DNA from: Aquila chrysaetos chrysaetos
Taxonomy: Eukaryota > Chordata > Aves > Accipitriformes > Accipitridae
Reading direction: 5' to 3'
NCBI RefSeq assembly: GCF_900496995.4
Contig: NC_044009.1
Location: 36,045,505 to 36,109,504, forward strand
DNA length: 64,000 nucleotides
The notes under the pieces were generated by a model, which saw nothing but the letters and a program-made list of their open reading frames with translations, was not told where the DNA came from and did not search any database. Position numbers and translations under genes: made by a program. This document shows, one piece after another, positions 1 to 11,982 of the stretch; the stretch's first letter is position 1, and each line of letters begins with the position of its first letter.

Positions 1-323
1 GGCGGCTCCGGCCGGGGAGGAAGGGGGACAACCTCCCGGAACGCGGGGGGAGCCGCGCATCCCGCCGGCGCTCCGCCGGGACGGGGGGAAAGACGGAGGG
101 AGGGCAGCGGCCCTGACAGCACCCTGAGCGGGGGGCCGCAGCCGTGCGGGGCCGGGCCGGGGCGGCGGGACCCCCCCGGAGCACCCCCCCCCCCGGGGCA
201 GCCCGCCCCCCGGCCCGGGGCTGGGCGCGGCGGCTTCCCGGCGCCCTCCCCGCGGGACCGGGGCGCTCGGCGGCGGCTGCGGGGCCGGGGAGGGTGGGGG
301 GGGTGTGGGGGGGCAGCTCCTAC

Positions 324-382
324 CTGGGTACCCAGAGGCTGAGCAGCAGCGAGCAGAGTCCGTGGGCCAGGGCCGGGCGCAT
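324..382 (-). CDS. WNT10A: WNT10A, first coding exon (partial gene; the rest lies left of the window)
   Basis: The minus strand reads an ATG at 382 in a good start context (A at -3), followed by a short signal-peptide-like stretch (MRPALAHGLCSLLLSLWVP). It ends at a splice donor GTAGGA at 318-323, leaving two bases of a split codon. The exon is 59 nt. A small first exon holding only the signal peptide fits WNT10A. So does the position, directly downstream of WNT6 on the same strand, as in other tetrapods. WNT10A is a secreted, lipid-modified Wnt ligand that signals through Frizzled/LRP receptors and acts in skin appendage and tooth or feather development. None of the Wnt cysteine-rich body is in the window, so the name rests on the exon structure and synteny. 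An open frame runs upstream, but that is a by-product of the CpG-rich 5' region. Confidence 0.72.
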
Positions 383-1180
383 CTTCGCTGGGGCAGCGGC
401 TGTGCGGGCTGCGGGCGGGCGGGCGCCTTTGGGGCAGGGGCGGCGGGGCTCGGCGCTGCTCTCTGCCCGCTTTGTTTGTTGTGGGTTGTTTGCTTGTTTG
501 TGTTTTCCCCTCTCCTCCCTCTCACTGGCTCCCTGCGCGCCGGGGCTCGGCTCGCCGGGGCGGCTCTGCCATCCTCCCGGGATGCCCCCCCCGCCTCCCG
601 CCGCCCCGGCGCCCGCCGAGCCCGGCGAGGGCTGCGCGCCCCCCGCCCTGCCCGCCGCCGCCCCGCCGCGCTCAGCCCCCCGGCTCAGCCCCCCATGGCG
701 GGACGCGCCGGGGGGCCGGGGGGGCCCTCGGCCCGCGGGGCGCGCTCCCCCGCCGCTCCCCAGGGCGCCCCGGGGCTCCGGGGCCGCGGCGGGCGTGGGC
801 AGGGCTCGCCGGGCGAGCGGCGCTGCGGCTCCCGCGGGGCCCGCAGGCACATGGGGAGCCGCGGCCCCCCCCGCCGCCCCCCGGTGTCGCCGGGCCGCCG
901 GCGGAGCGGGCAGGGTCGCGGCCGGAGCGCCCCGGGAGCGCTGGGCGCGGAGCGGCGGCGGCGGCGGCTCTGCCTGGGATCGCGCTGCGCCGAGCATTAC
1001 TCAGCGCCCGGAGCCCGAGTCCCGACACGTCCAGACAGGAGCCCGCGGGGGAAGGACGGGGCAGAGGGTGGCAGCGGGGCGGGGAGCCGGCGTGTCGCAC
1101 GCAGCCTGCCGGGGAGGGAGCGGGCGGCGGGGGGGCGAGCGCCGGCCGGGGTGGGGGGGTGGGGGGGGGTGAGCGGGCAC
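383..1180 (-). promoter_or_regulatory. WNT10A: CpG-rich 5' region and promoter of WNT10A
   Basis: This is very GC- and CpG-dense sequence lying directly upstream of the WNT10A start codon. It has no TATA box that I can see. It should hold the 5' UTR and core promoter. The long open frames here on both strands are a consequence of base composition (Pro/Arg/Ala/Gly-rich) and show no protein family. Confidence 0.6.
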
Positions 1181-1189
1181 GGCCGGCGG

Positions 1190-2620
1190 GGGAGCGAGCG
1201 CCGGGAGGGGGGGGTGCGCGGCGCGGGGGAGTGTGCACGGGGAGTAGAAGGGGTGTGCGGGAGTGGGCACGGCGTGGGGAAGTAGGGGAGGCGTGGGGGA
1301 GTGGGCGCGGGAGTAGGGGGAGCGTGCACGGCGTGGGGAGTGCGCCCGGGGTGGGGGGTAAGCGTGCGCAGCGTGGAGAAGTGTGTGCGTGGTGGGTGTG
1401 CGCAGCGTGGAGCAGTGTGCGCGGGGAGTAGGGTAAGCGTGCACGGCGTGGGGGAGCGCGCGTGGTGTGGGGTGAGCGTGTGCCGCGTGGGGATTGAGCG
1501 TGGCGAGAGGTGAGTGTACGTGGCCCGGGGGCAAGTGTGCACGGGGGGGGGGGGGAATGTGCGGGGGGGTGTGAGGCGAGTGTGTGTGGTGTGGGGGAAT
1601 GTTCAGGGGGACTTGGGGGAGTGCACACGGCGTGGGTGAGTGCGCACAGGGCATGGGGGTGCATGGGGCTGTGGGCACAGGGTGAGTGTGCACAGGGTAG
1701 AGGAGTGTGCGTAGAGTACAGGGTGAGTGTGCAAAACACGGGTGAGTGTGCGTGGCGTGGGATAAGCATACACAAGGTGTGGGGTGAAGGTGCACAGCAT
1801 GAGCGTGCCCAAGTTTGGGTGAGCGCATGGGGTGTGGGATGATTGTGCATGGCATGGGTGAGTGTGTACAGGGCATGGGCATGTGTGCACAGCATGCGTG
1901 AGTATGGGGGAGCGTGTGCAGCGCACAGTATACATTGTGTGGGTGAGTGTGCATGGCAGGGGTGAGTGCATGGGGTGTGAGGTGTGTATGGTGTGGGGTT
2001 AGTGTGCATAGGGCATGGGTGAGTGTGCATGGTGTGGTTGAGCATCCACTAGGTATGTATGGAGCAAGGGTGCATGACATGGGGTGCGTGTGCGTGGAGT
2101 ATAGAGAAAGTGTGAGGGGTGAGGGTGAGCATCCATGGAGTGCGGGGTGACTGTGGCACAGCCCGGTGTGAGTGTGCACTGGGTGTGGGGTGAGTGTGTG
2201 TAGTGTGGGTGAGTGTGGACGGTGTGGATTGAGTGTGGTTGGTACATAGGGTGAACATGCAGGGTGTGGGGTTGAGTGTGCATGGCATGGCTAAGTGTGC
2301 ATGGGGGATGAAGAGAGTGTGCATGGTGTGGGGAGTGAGTGTGCATGGCAGAGAGTAAATACATGGAGCATGGAGTGAGCGTGCACAGGGAGAGGGGTGT
2401 GCATAGCATGCAATATGTGAGGAGTGGGGGTGAGTGTGCCCGTGGTGTGGGGCATGCACAAGACGCCGGGGGTGCACAGAGGTATCAGGGTATGTGGATG
2501 GGGGCTGAGGGTGCATGGCACGAGATGCGGGTGTGCAGGAAAGTGTCCCTGGTGGTGCGAGGCACATGGGTGCCTGTCTGTGTGCACAGGGGTGTGAGCA
2601 TGAGTGGCACGTGCTGGGGG
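1190..2620. repeat. Degenerate GT-rich minisatellite upstream of WNT10A
   Basis: An imperfect tandem array with units of about 20-25 bp built on a theme like GTGAGTGTGCATGGTGTGGG. The theme recurs dozens of times with substitutions and length changes. The left part is CpG-rich (GTGCACGGCGTGGGG) and the right part has decayed towards TG/CA. It gives false open frames rich in His/Thr/Pro on the minus strand. It lies 0.8-2.2 kb upstream of the WNT10A start codon. Confidence 0.85.
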
Positions 2621-5600
2621 TGTGACTCTGTGTGTGTGGGCACAGAGCATGGCCGTGTACATCCCATGGAGGTGCCAGCCCCATTTTGGGCTCCCCCAGC
2701 CCAGTGCCAGGGAAGCAGTGCCGCAGGGCCGATGCCTTTGGAGGAGCTGTGGATGTGGCTCTGGCTTTCCTTGGCGGGGCCACCAAGCACTCCCTGCCTC
2801 GGTTTCCCCACAAGCTCTCCTGGGCTGGGCACCCAGATTGTGCCCAGGTCCTTGGCACCATCCGCCCAATGTTCAGGCACCCCTTACCTTCCTGGAGCTG
2901 GGCAGGGGGTCTCCCATCCAGGAGCTGTGCGGTGGCCTTGTAGGCTGTCCTGCTCCCTTGGGGACAAGAGGGTGGCACTGGGAAAGCCCAGGGTAACCGG
3001 GCTCTCAGTGAACACTGTCTGCCCCAATGCAGCCCCTTCCTGGTCATGGGAATACTTGGTGTCCCCTGAGTTTGGGTGTCCACCCTGGGGCTAGGGGGGC
3101 TCTTCTTGGGCGCTGGCGGCTCGGGGGTGGCGGGCAGTGCCCCCGCAGCTCCCCGGTGTCCCCAGCTGCTGCGGCCCACGCCATGCTGGTGTTCGCGCCG
3201 TAAACAGCCAGGCGGCAGCTGGCAAAGCGCTCTCCCCCCGGGCGGGCACCGCGCGTCTCCGCGCCGGCACAGCAGCGCTGGCGGGGGCTGCCAGCACTGC
3301 TTGCGTGTCGGTTCCTGTTTGCACCAGGGAGGAAAATGCGTTTCCTTTGGGAAATGAGTTGCAATCCGGGGTTGGGCCCGAAAGCTGTGCTGTGCCCCCT
3401 GCGGACTCTGGGTGCATGGGGGTGGCATCCCCACGGAGGTCCCTTTTGCAGTCCTGGGGGTGCTGGCTGTTCTCCTGCTCCCTGGCTCCACTCCCGAGTG
3501 GGCTTAGCCTGTGGGCAGGTGGGAGAACCAGCACGGGGCTGGCATCTACATTCCAAATTCCCTGCCCACGCAGCTTCGCAGGAGGGGGGGTCACAGACCC
3601 TTCTGTCCCTTGGGCAATGCCCTAAGTGCACAGAGAGGTCCCTCGCACAGCATTGCCCCGGCACCCATCCCGCTTCCTCCGTAACTGCTGCCCTCCTGGA
3701 TCTCCCCTGGCAGCGAGCGGGCAACGTGGGGTGTCCCACAGGAGGTTGGTAGTGCTGTCAGGACCCCCCCCTCAGCCACCCTGCCACCGAAGGGGCCAGA
3801 GGATGCCTGTCCCTTTGCTGCAGACTTTGGCTTATGGGAGAGACAGTGTCAGGGCTTGGCAGAGCATACCAGGGGACTTGTGGGGGTGACACACACCGGA
3901 CCCCAACGTAGGGTCCTGCCCTCCCCACCTCCTCCCACCCAAGACCTGGCTCCCATGCTCCGTTTCCCCTTTGCACCCTGGTACACGCCGGCTGGACCCC
4001 CCCCTTAGCAGGTGGGGGGAGGCAGGGGAGCAGCCCCCTCTGCCAGGCAGCACCCTGGCTTGGGTCACCCAAGCAGGTCCTCACTAACCCCTGCTTTCTT
4101 GGGCCACCCCAAGGTTTATACCCAGGCATGCGCTGCCCTTGGCCTGGACCCACCAGAGGGTGCTCTGGGGGCTCCTTTTGGAGGTCCCCCAGTGAAAGTG
4201 GGGCTCCTTCCCACCAGAAGGCAACTCTCACGGCTCTGGGGACCCTGGTGCCCGGGCTCCGGGAGCACAGATGTTTGTGTGCTCGTTAGGATCCTGCGCA
4301 CAAATAAATGCCAAGGCAAATCAGAGGGGAAACGCTTTCATCCTCCTCCAGCCCTTAATGACATAATCGCTTCCAAGAGCGGGTGTCTCACTCACACGCT
4401 CCTGCTGACTTGGGGAGGAGGCCGACCGCTGCGTCCTGCCATCTCAGTGCTCACAGTGGGGGCAGGCGGGGGGGACACACCTGTTTCCTCATGTCCCAGC
4501 AATGTCCCGGGGCTGAAGAAGAGCCAGGTGAGCCCTTTGCTCCAGCCTTTCTTCTGCGTTACACCAGCAAAGCCCTTAAGCACAAGACTGAGCATCTGTT
4601 GTGGCCCGGGGAATCGGGGGCCTACGGGACACGATCTGGCCCCTCCAAGCAGGGATGGGTGCAGGCAGGCATGCGAGGCTGGTGGAGGATGGTCCTGACG
4701 GGAGCATCAAGGCTCAGGGCAAAAACTGGGCCTTCTGTGAGCACTGCATCTGTCCTTGTCACTGCTGCAGCCCCCCGGTTGGGGACACGGGCACGGGGCT
4801 GTGGGACCTGCCACCTCCCAGCTTCTCTCCTGTCTCCAGCGCCCCTTGGCAGCCCCACACTCTGCAGAAGCCGGGCAGGGATGTGGGAAGCTCTCAGAGC
4901 TGGCATGAAGGGTGTTGCTGCTGCCCAGAGCCAGGGCAGGAAAGGTGACGGGGGGGGTCGCTGGCAGAGAGCACTGTGGGTCCAGCCCTTGGAGCTCCCC
5001 TGCGCAGGCCAAAGCACCCAGGCAGGTCCCGTCCTTCAGCAGGTTACGTGATGCCCCAGCATGTGCTTTGTGCAGGGGACTGGAGAAGCATCGAGCCCTC
5101 TTCCTCTCCATCCTCCCTTCCCTCCATCCTTCTATCCCTCTGTCCCTCCTACCATCTCTCTGTCCCTCCATCCCTCTTGCCAACCGTCCATCTCTACACC
5201 CCACATCCTCCTGCCCAGCCCCCAGGCTGCTTCCACTTTCCCTGCTCCTTTCTTCTTCCCTCATGCAGGAGCAGGTCCTGCCAACACCCCACACCACAGG
5301 CTCCACACCCCCAGGAGAATGGGGCTGGCTCTTCTGTTGTCATCTCCATCAGAAGCCCTTTCCAGCACTTCTGCATGCAGTCCCTGACTCACTGGCTCCA
5401 TCACCCGCTTCCCTCCTGGCAGGTGCCCTCCTATAGCCCCTTCTGCCTTGGGATAAGCATCCTCCAAGCCCTGTGCCCTGGACAATCATGCAGTGATTTT
5501 CATAGGCACTGGATGGAGGGTCTCTGGCATCTCCTTGGAGTAGGCGTCTCGCTGGGACTTTGGGATGTCGAAGGATGACCCCTTAGAGACCCACGGCAGG

Positions 5601-7686
5601 GAAAGGCAGGCATTGAGATCTCTGTGCTGTACCACGCTGCTCCCACTTGATCTTACCGACTGGCTGCAGGCCCATGGATAGGACCAGAGGGCAGCACAGG
5701 GAGAGACCAGCCTGCTCCAGCCAAGCACAGTCCTGGCCATGCCACAGCCTTGGAAGTACCGATGGCCCCTGGGACCGCCAGGTCCAACCAGTCTGTGTGT
5801 GCAGGTGTGGGAGGATGGGGCATCTCTGCTGACGCAGATTGGGGCTGAAGGGGTGCGGGGGGAAGCTCTGGGGAACCTTAAAGCATGGGGGAGCAGGAGG
5901 ATGGACAGAGATGGAGCAGCACCAGGACAGACACTCAGTCTGATGCCACCAGGACAGAGGGGAAGGGTGCTGGGAGCTGTGTGGCTTGCAGTCTGCAGCG
6001 GGGCATGCAAGCCGGTTTGGAGGAGAAAGAGGAGGGAGATGTTTGGTAGGAGCCCATGCAGCCAGCCACGCACCCAGCCTTTGCTGTCCTGCAGCACAGC
6101 TCTCCTCGCTCCCCTGCCCAGCAGCACCCACAGGACCAGAGTGATGGCTGCGTGAGTCAGGGCTGGGCGTGGGGTCGGGGCGACCCTGCCTTTTGCGGCA
6201 GCATTAGTCACTGTGCCAAGCTGCCCCAGCCCAGCAGCACCGGAGCCCCCAGCATCGCTGCCCTCCCTCTGGCTCACACCCCGCGACCTGCCCGAGTCTG
6301 CTTGCCGTGACTCAGGACCCAACCGCACGGCCACCCGGCCGGCCCAGCCAGTCCTCCTGGCTGCCTGGGGCTGGGGTGCTGGCAGGGCCCTGGGCAGTGG
6401 GTGCACGCCAGCCCCAGCGCTGTCACTCGGCCACGCTGCCCCTCGCGTCAGGGTGGAGAGGCAGGATCCGGCCGCCTCCAGCCATCCTCTGGAGCATCCT
6501 TGTGGTGAGGCAGACCTTCCCTCCTCATCCTCCTCATAGCACCTGGTAGTGGGTGCCACAGTGGCAGCAGGGTGCAGGGAAGGGGTTGAAGCCTGGCTGT
6601 GGGTACCATCCTGCGGGACCCTCGAATGCCGGGGCTGGGGCAGGGTCCCACCCACGCTGCCTCCACCAAACCACAGGGACTGGCCATGCAGGGGGATGCC
6701 CCGTGGCAGAGCAGCCATCGAGCTGGTTGGGGTGCTGGTATGACCGTGATGGGGGATCCCAGCCCTTGCACTGCCTCTGGCAAGGAGAGAGCGTCCCCAA
6801 AGGGCCAAGCTGCCGGCTGGGGCGGTGGGGAGGTGGCCGGCTGGGACTGGCCAAGCCCGTCTGTGTGGCGCTGCCCCGGGTGCCTCTCCCCTGCGGGGAG
6901 GGATGCACTGCCCCAGGGATGGGTGGAGGGTGCTGGTGCCCGTGCAGGGTGAGCAGGGCATGGAGCTGCCTCAGCAGCCACTTCTCCGGCAGCTCTGCCT
7001 TCCAGGGTATGCATGGTCAGAGCCCCCTCCCCAGAGATGGAGGATGGCTGCTGCCTTCCTTACAGGGAAAGTAATGAGGCCGCGGGAGGGATTTGGATAA
7101 GGCGAGATGCTGGCAGTCAGAAACAGGACCCAGGAGTGGGGGGTGTCTGCCCTGTCCTTCTGCTGGGGGGGGCTGAGGGGTGCCCTGGTGGGGAGGCAAC
7201 TCCCTGCCAGCCTCCAGAGCCCACTGCCCTTGCAGATGCTGCTTAGTGTGCACTGTGCCAGCACACCTGGCCCCAGAATTTTGGGGTTGCACGGACAGAG
7301 CAGGGGCCAGACACCAGTGCCAGAGATGATCAAGAAAAAGGAAGGACACAGAGCCCTCACATTGGCAGGCAGCATCCCCAAACAGCACATCTGGGGGTCC
7401 TTGTGCACCCCATCTTCTGCTCCTCAAGGGCTCGTGCCCACTGTCTGCACCCTGCTTTGGGTGCCCTGAGTCCCAGCACATCCCCTTGCCTGGGTGCTTG
7501 GAGACACTGCAGCAGGGCTGGCCTGGACACCCCGTGGGTGCATGGGTGACATCTGTCACTGGGAGCTGGAGTGGCGACAGAGGAGGACAGTTGCTGACAG
7601 CTCCCTGGGGGGAGCAGCAGAGCCTGGAGAGGGAGAGTTAGAGGCCTCCCGGGACAGCAGGGCTGAGCAGGCAAGAGCCCTGGCTG
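2621..7686. other. Intergenic sequence with no gene recognised
   Basis: This lies between the WNT10A promoter and the WNT6 3' end. I see only composition-driven open frames with no family motifs, a pyrimidine-rich simple repeat at 5101-5200 and one copy of a GGGGAAACTGAGGCA-like motif (reverse orientation) at 2795-2809. Confidence 0.6.
5101..5200. repeat. Pyrimidine-rich CCAT/CCCT simple repeat
   Basis: About 100 bp of imperfect TCCCTCCAT and CTGTCCCTCC units, almost pure pyrimidine on the plus strand. Confidence 0.8.
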
Positions 7687-7726
7687 GGACCCAGCTCCGC
7701 CGGCCGGGACCCAGCTCCGCCGGCCG
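7687..7726. repeat. Perfect tandem duplication of a 20-mer
   Basis: The unit GGGACCCAGCTCCGCCGGCC occurs twice in immediate succession with no mismatch. This suggests a recent slippage event. Confidence 0.8.
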
Positions 7727-7869
7727 GGCAGACCCCTGCTCGGCACCCTGCAATGAGCAGGCAGAGGGACCACAACCACGAGAGGTGGGTGGGTTTGTCG
7801 GAGGTTTTGGGTGCTGCTGTCCGAGCCTTCCCTCAGCTGAGCTGGTATCTGGGTTTCTCAGCCTCCCCC

Positions 7870-8170
7870 TCATAGGCCTATCTTGTGTTACTCCAAACTT
7901 TCCTAAAAAGCTTCTTTTTTTGGCAAAAACATTCTATTTTTGGTCGCAGTCCAGAGGGATTTTTTTTCAAGTTTGATTGAATTAATCTGTCCGGCTGTTT
8001 TCAACTGGGGCAATTGAAGGGAAAATTGTGCTCTTCCCATTTGAAAGAGAATAAAATGAAACCATTAACATTACAGAGGTTTGGGACTTTTTTTTTTTTT
8101 TAACCCAAATATTGTAAACTTCCTCTGTTTCCCTTGGGAACATCATGTAAGTTTTGCAATGCAAACTGCC
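7870..8170. promoter_or_regulatory. AT-rich candidate conserved non-coding element
   Basis: A sharply AT-rich block of about 300 bp inside very GC-rich DNA. It contains homeobox-like ATTAA cores (TTGAATTAATC, ACCATTAACATTA), an octamer/C-EBP-like TTGCAATGCAAAC at about 8155-8167 and poly-T tracts. It has no coding signal. In a Wnt gene pair such islands are often developmental enhancers, but this is inference from composition and context. Confidence 0.35.
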
Positions 8171-8344
8171 CAGCACCAGGGATCTGGGCTACACACGCAC
8201 ATGTACAACTACAGCCCCTGGACTCCCCAGCTACATGGGGCACCCACACAGCCACCCGTGTGCCCCCCGGCTCACACCAGCCCCCCAGAGCGGGGTCCTG
8301 CCCCCAAGGGCATGGGGCCGAGAGTTTGGGAGGGAATCGGGGGC

Positions 8345-8770
8345 TCACACATACTCACACGCTCACTCCCACGCACTTTCTCCCAAGCACAATCCCACGC
8401 ACACCCATACGCTTACACCCCCACGCACACAAGCCCCCATGTACAGCTCCCCAGGCACAGCCACCTGCACCCCCCCGTGAACCTCCACGAACCCCCGTGC
8501 ACACCCACATCCATGCAGCCCCACGCACATTCCCCCATGCACACCCCTATACACTCTCCCCCCCCATGCCCTCCTATGCACACCCCCAAGAAAACTCCCC
8601 GGACATCCCCACGCCTTCCCCTGCACCCCCCCACGCACCCCCCACGCATTCCCTCATGCCCCGCATACACACACCCCCCCCCCCAGACACCCCCAAGCCC
8701 ATCCCCATACACCCCGATGCCCACTCCCCATGTTCCCCATGCCCCCCCACACCCCCCCACGCCCCCTCCC
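8345..8770. repeat. C-rich minisatellite (CCCCATGCACACCC-like units)
   Basis: Tandem degenerate units of about 14-20 bp such as CCCCCATGCACACCC. Read on the minus strand these become GGGTGTGCATGGGGG, close to the unit of the array at 1190-2620 but in the opposite orientation. Confidence 0.8.
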
Positions 8771-8781
8771 AGCCCTCCCCC

Positions 8782-8960
8782 GGGACACCCCCGCCCCGCC
8801 CCGCCCCGCCCCGCCCCGCCGTGACGTACCGTGCCGCAGCTCCCCCTGGCGGCCGCCCGGCGCCGCGCCCGCCGCCCCGCCCCGCATCCCGGGTTGCCAC
8901 GGCGACGGCGGGGATGCTGCGCCCCCCCGCGCTGGGACCTGCGGGCTCATGAGGGGCTTC
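8782..8960. promoter_or_regulatory. Isolated CpG cluster with Sp1, CRE-like and RFX X-box-like sites
   Basis: A short CpG-dense block with four consecutive CCGCCCCG-type Sp1 boxes, a TGACGTAC CRE-like site right after them and a near-palindromic RFX X-box-like GTTGCCACGGCGAC at 8893-8906. This is the grammar of a promoter or a strong CpG-island enhancer. I find no convincing gene on either side: the only open frame downstream runs into the tandem repeat that follows. Confidence 0.45.
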
Positions 8961-9200
8961 AGTGGGTTCCTAGGGGTCTGGAGAGCTGGGGGACGTCTAG
9001 GAATCTGGGGGGGGGGGCTCCTGGGGCACTTCTGGGGAGTTAAGAGGGGGATGAGGGGCCCCTAGGGACTGCTGGGGTGCTTCTAGGAGTCTGGGGTGGG
9101 GTGCTAGCGGGTGGGGAGCTCTTGGGGAGCTCCTGGAGGTCTGGGGAGCTGTGGGGGACTGCTAGACATCTGGGGCGCTGGGAGATTCCTGGGGGGCTCT
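8961..9200. repeat. Degenerate G-rich tandem repeat
   Basis: Imperfect units of about 25-40 bp containing TCTGGGG, GGGGAGCTCCTGG and GACTGCTAG motifs. Low complexity, no coding signal. Confidence 0.55.
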
Positions 9201-11744
9201 GCTGGCTCTTCAGCCCTCTCCAGACCACTGGGCCAGGTCCAGGCCCGGCCTGGCTACCGGCATCACCTGCCTATGCCAAGGCCTCTCCTGGCTACCAAGG
9301 GAATGGATTTGGTTCTGCCAGCTCAGGGACAGCAGGGAGCAGTGGTAGGGAGTTGGCAGCTCCCAAAGAGCTAACCCCCCTCCCCAGCTGGGCAGGGCAC
9401 TTGGAGATGTCCTGGGGGTGCAGAGGAGTCACCCCACAATCAGTGGCCATGTGCCTCTCTCCAAGTGAGAACCCTCTGCCCCTGTGATAGCTCCATTTTC
9501 CATCTTCTTCCCCCTCCACATTTTTGGCTTTTGTGGTCTCCAGCCTTCAGGAGCTGTGATCTGGGGCAATGGCAGAGAGGACACAGGTTGGATCCCTTAC
9601 TCAAAAGAACTACCTGTTTTCCCCAGGGTTTATCCATGATCCAGATCTCCAGAGCCATGTCAGTGCATCCAGGAGCATGAAAGCAGCCCATTGTGGAGAA
9701 ACTGAGGCAGACTCCTGAGAGGAAGCTTGCTGAAAGTCTGAGCTAGGACTCTAACATCTCACAGAGAGATTCAGAATCCCCCAGTACAACTGGCCTCACC
9801 CTGGCATGGCTCCAGGGGAGAGCAGGGTGACCCAAAGTTTCACAGGACCTGCCTGAACTGAGCTCCCCTGATGGGCACACCAGGGCTTGAGGTGTGCTCT
9901 GGTGTTTCTAATCCAAACAGACATGCTCAGCCTACAAAATGGGTCCCCACATGTCCCAGCACACAGACCCTACATCTCTGCAGCTCCCTTCCTGCAGGGC
10001 CTTCCTGCACCCACGCATGTCCTTCCTGTCCCAGACATACCTGCACAAACACAGTAAGACACGTGCAAACAAACATGCTCGCACACAGGCACACACAGGG
10101 ACAGTGTCACCGGCACACACACACACTGACAATTTGTTGTGTATTCATAGACATACATGAAGACACACGGGCCAACTTGTTTGCACACCCACGAGGGGCT
10201 CACATGCACAGTGATGCATGTGCACGCAAGCTCACCTGCACACATATGGTTGTGAACACGCATAGACGTGTTACCTGTGCACGCACACACACGCACGCTG
10301 AACTGGTTGCATGCACAGGTACCTTCACCCACACCCACCCAGCCCCACTCACACCCACCCTTGTGTTCCCATGGGCGGGCACGTGGCCGGGAGTTCCCGG
10401 GAGCCCCGTGTGCCTCCCCTCTCCCAGCACCGCTGTGGGCAAGCCAGGGGGGAATTTCCAGCTGCAAAGCTGCAGCTGACAGATTTAGAGGCTCCCACCC
10501 CAGCACTTGCTGGGCCAAGTTAATGGTTCACCAGCACCCTGCTTCCCCTGCCCTTCCCCACTGGCTGCCTGGGGCAGGGGGCAAGGAAGGACCCACTGGT
10601 GGGCATCACTAGCACCCCACTGCAGCTCCCCTTGCCTTCCAGTGTGCCCAGCACTGCGAGCTCTGCTCCTGCCCTGCCTGGCAGTACCCAGTGCGCGGGG
10701 CCTTGCCCGACTCGACTGAGAGCTCCAGTAGCCCTTTTGCAGAGGGGTGGATGGGCAAAGCCCCCGTGCCCTGCATTGCTACAGCATGGAGGGCAGGCAC
10801 AGGAGCGTGGACCTCTCTGCCCAGGTTCTGGCTCTGCTGATATCCCTCAGGGGCTCCTCTGCCCAGTGTGGCATTGCCAGCCAAGTGGGTGCTGCACACA
10901 CACGTTCCCCTCTGCAGTTAGTTACCTAAACCCCCACGCTGGCTAGGGCTGAAGAAACCAGTTCCCTCTGGGCTCCTTGCAGGATAGGAGGGACCCCCTT
11001 GGAGACCCCTGGAGCCTCTGGAGCAGAGGGATGGCAGCCTGTCCTGCTGGGCAGCCAGGTGGGCTGCTCCTTGCCCTGTGTTTGCCCATGAGGGGCACTG
11101 GCTGATCAGGTTACCAAGATGTGCCTGGCATGGTGCTGGTCAGCTGAGGTTGCATATGGCCCACGGCATGCCAAGCGAATGCCTCACATGCCACCAAGCC
11201 AACAGTGTCAGTGCCACGCAGGGCTTCTCCATGCCAGGCCGTGTGGTGCGGACTGCAGCAACGTTGGCTGAAGACGGAGTAAAAAAATAGACGATACCTT
11301 CAGGAAACTCACAGCCCATCACCATGGTGTCAGGGCAGCTAGCTGTACCGCCTTCATGAGGGGTAAGCGGAGGGACCGTGGACTGCAGGTCACCGCAAAC
11401 ATCCCGGGTAGGATGGTGGCGGGACACAAACTGGCATCCCCCAGTGTTGGTGGTCATGGACAATAGGAGGAGAGCACCCGCCCAGCCTGGGGGCTGCAGA
11501 GCAGGGCAGGAGAGCACTCGCCCTCATCCACGCTCATCTCCTGGCTCTACAACATGGAGAAAAGCAGAGTGGATAAAAAATGAGCGGGACTCTGCCATGG
11601 GTCCCACTATGGCCAGCAGGAACAGGAGGCTGGAGGGAGCCTGGCTGATCAGGACTCATGGCCGGGGCAGGACGGCTCTCCGGCCGGTTCCATCCCAGTA
11701 CAGCAGTCAGCGCTTCCCAGCCCTCCCCAGGAAGCGCTGTGCCA
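9201..11744. other. Intergenic sequence downstream of WNT6
   Basis: No gene recognised. It includes a CA/ACACGC-rich low-complexity stretch at about 10030-10330 and a GAGAAACTGAGGCA motif at 9696-9709. A 125-codon minus-strand open frame at 11140-11517 matches no family I know. Confidence 0.55.
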
Positions 11745-11761
11745 CACCAGCTTTAAATAGC

Positions 11762-11767
11762 TTTATT
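11762..11767 (-). terminator. WNT6: WNT6 polyadenylation signal (AATAAA)
   Basis: AATAAA on the minus strand lies 216 bp past the WNT6 stop codon and is followed by a GT-rich stretch (GCTGGTGTGG). It implies a 3' UTR of about 240 nt ending near 11745. Confidence 0.7.
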
Positions 11768-11982
11768 AGTGGAAGCTCTGCACCCACAGCCACCACGGTG
11801 AGGGCAGTGGGGATGCCAGGCAGCCCCACGCTGTCCCCCGGGGAAGCTGGGACTCCCCAGGGCGCAGAGCTGGGCTCACCCATGCCCTCCCTGCCACCGG
11901 CTCAGCCTGTCTCTGTCCCGGGGGGGCCGCAGCATGAGCCTGGGGGTGGTGCCCCAAATTGTCCTCACCCAACCCCAGGCGG

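Noticed and set aside
144-2045. Very long open frames on both strands near the WNT10A promoter and minisatellite
   Set aside because: They are Pro/Ala/Arg/Gly- or His/Thr/Pro-rich, follow CpG and repeat composition, overlap each other in several frames and show no family motif.
1190-2620. CRISPR-like array
   Set aside because: Units are degenerate and contiguous with no constant repeat/spacer alternation, and the DNA is vertebrate. It is a minisatellite.
11140-11517. 125-codon minus-strand open frame downstream of WNT6
   Set aside because: No recognisable domain, splice context or conservation cue. It ends within low-information sequence beyond the WNT6 poly(A) site.
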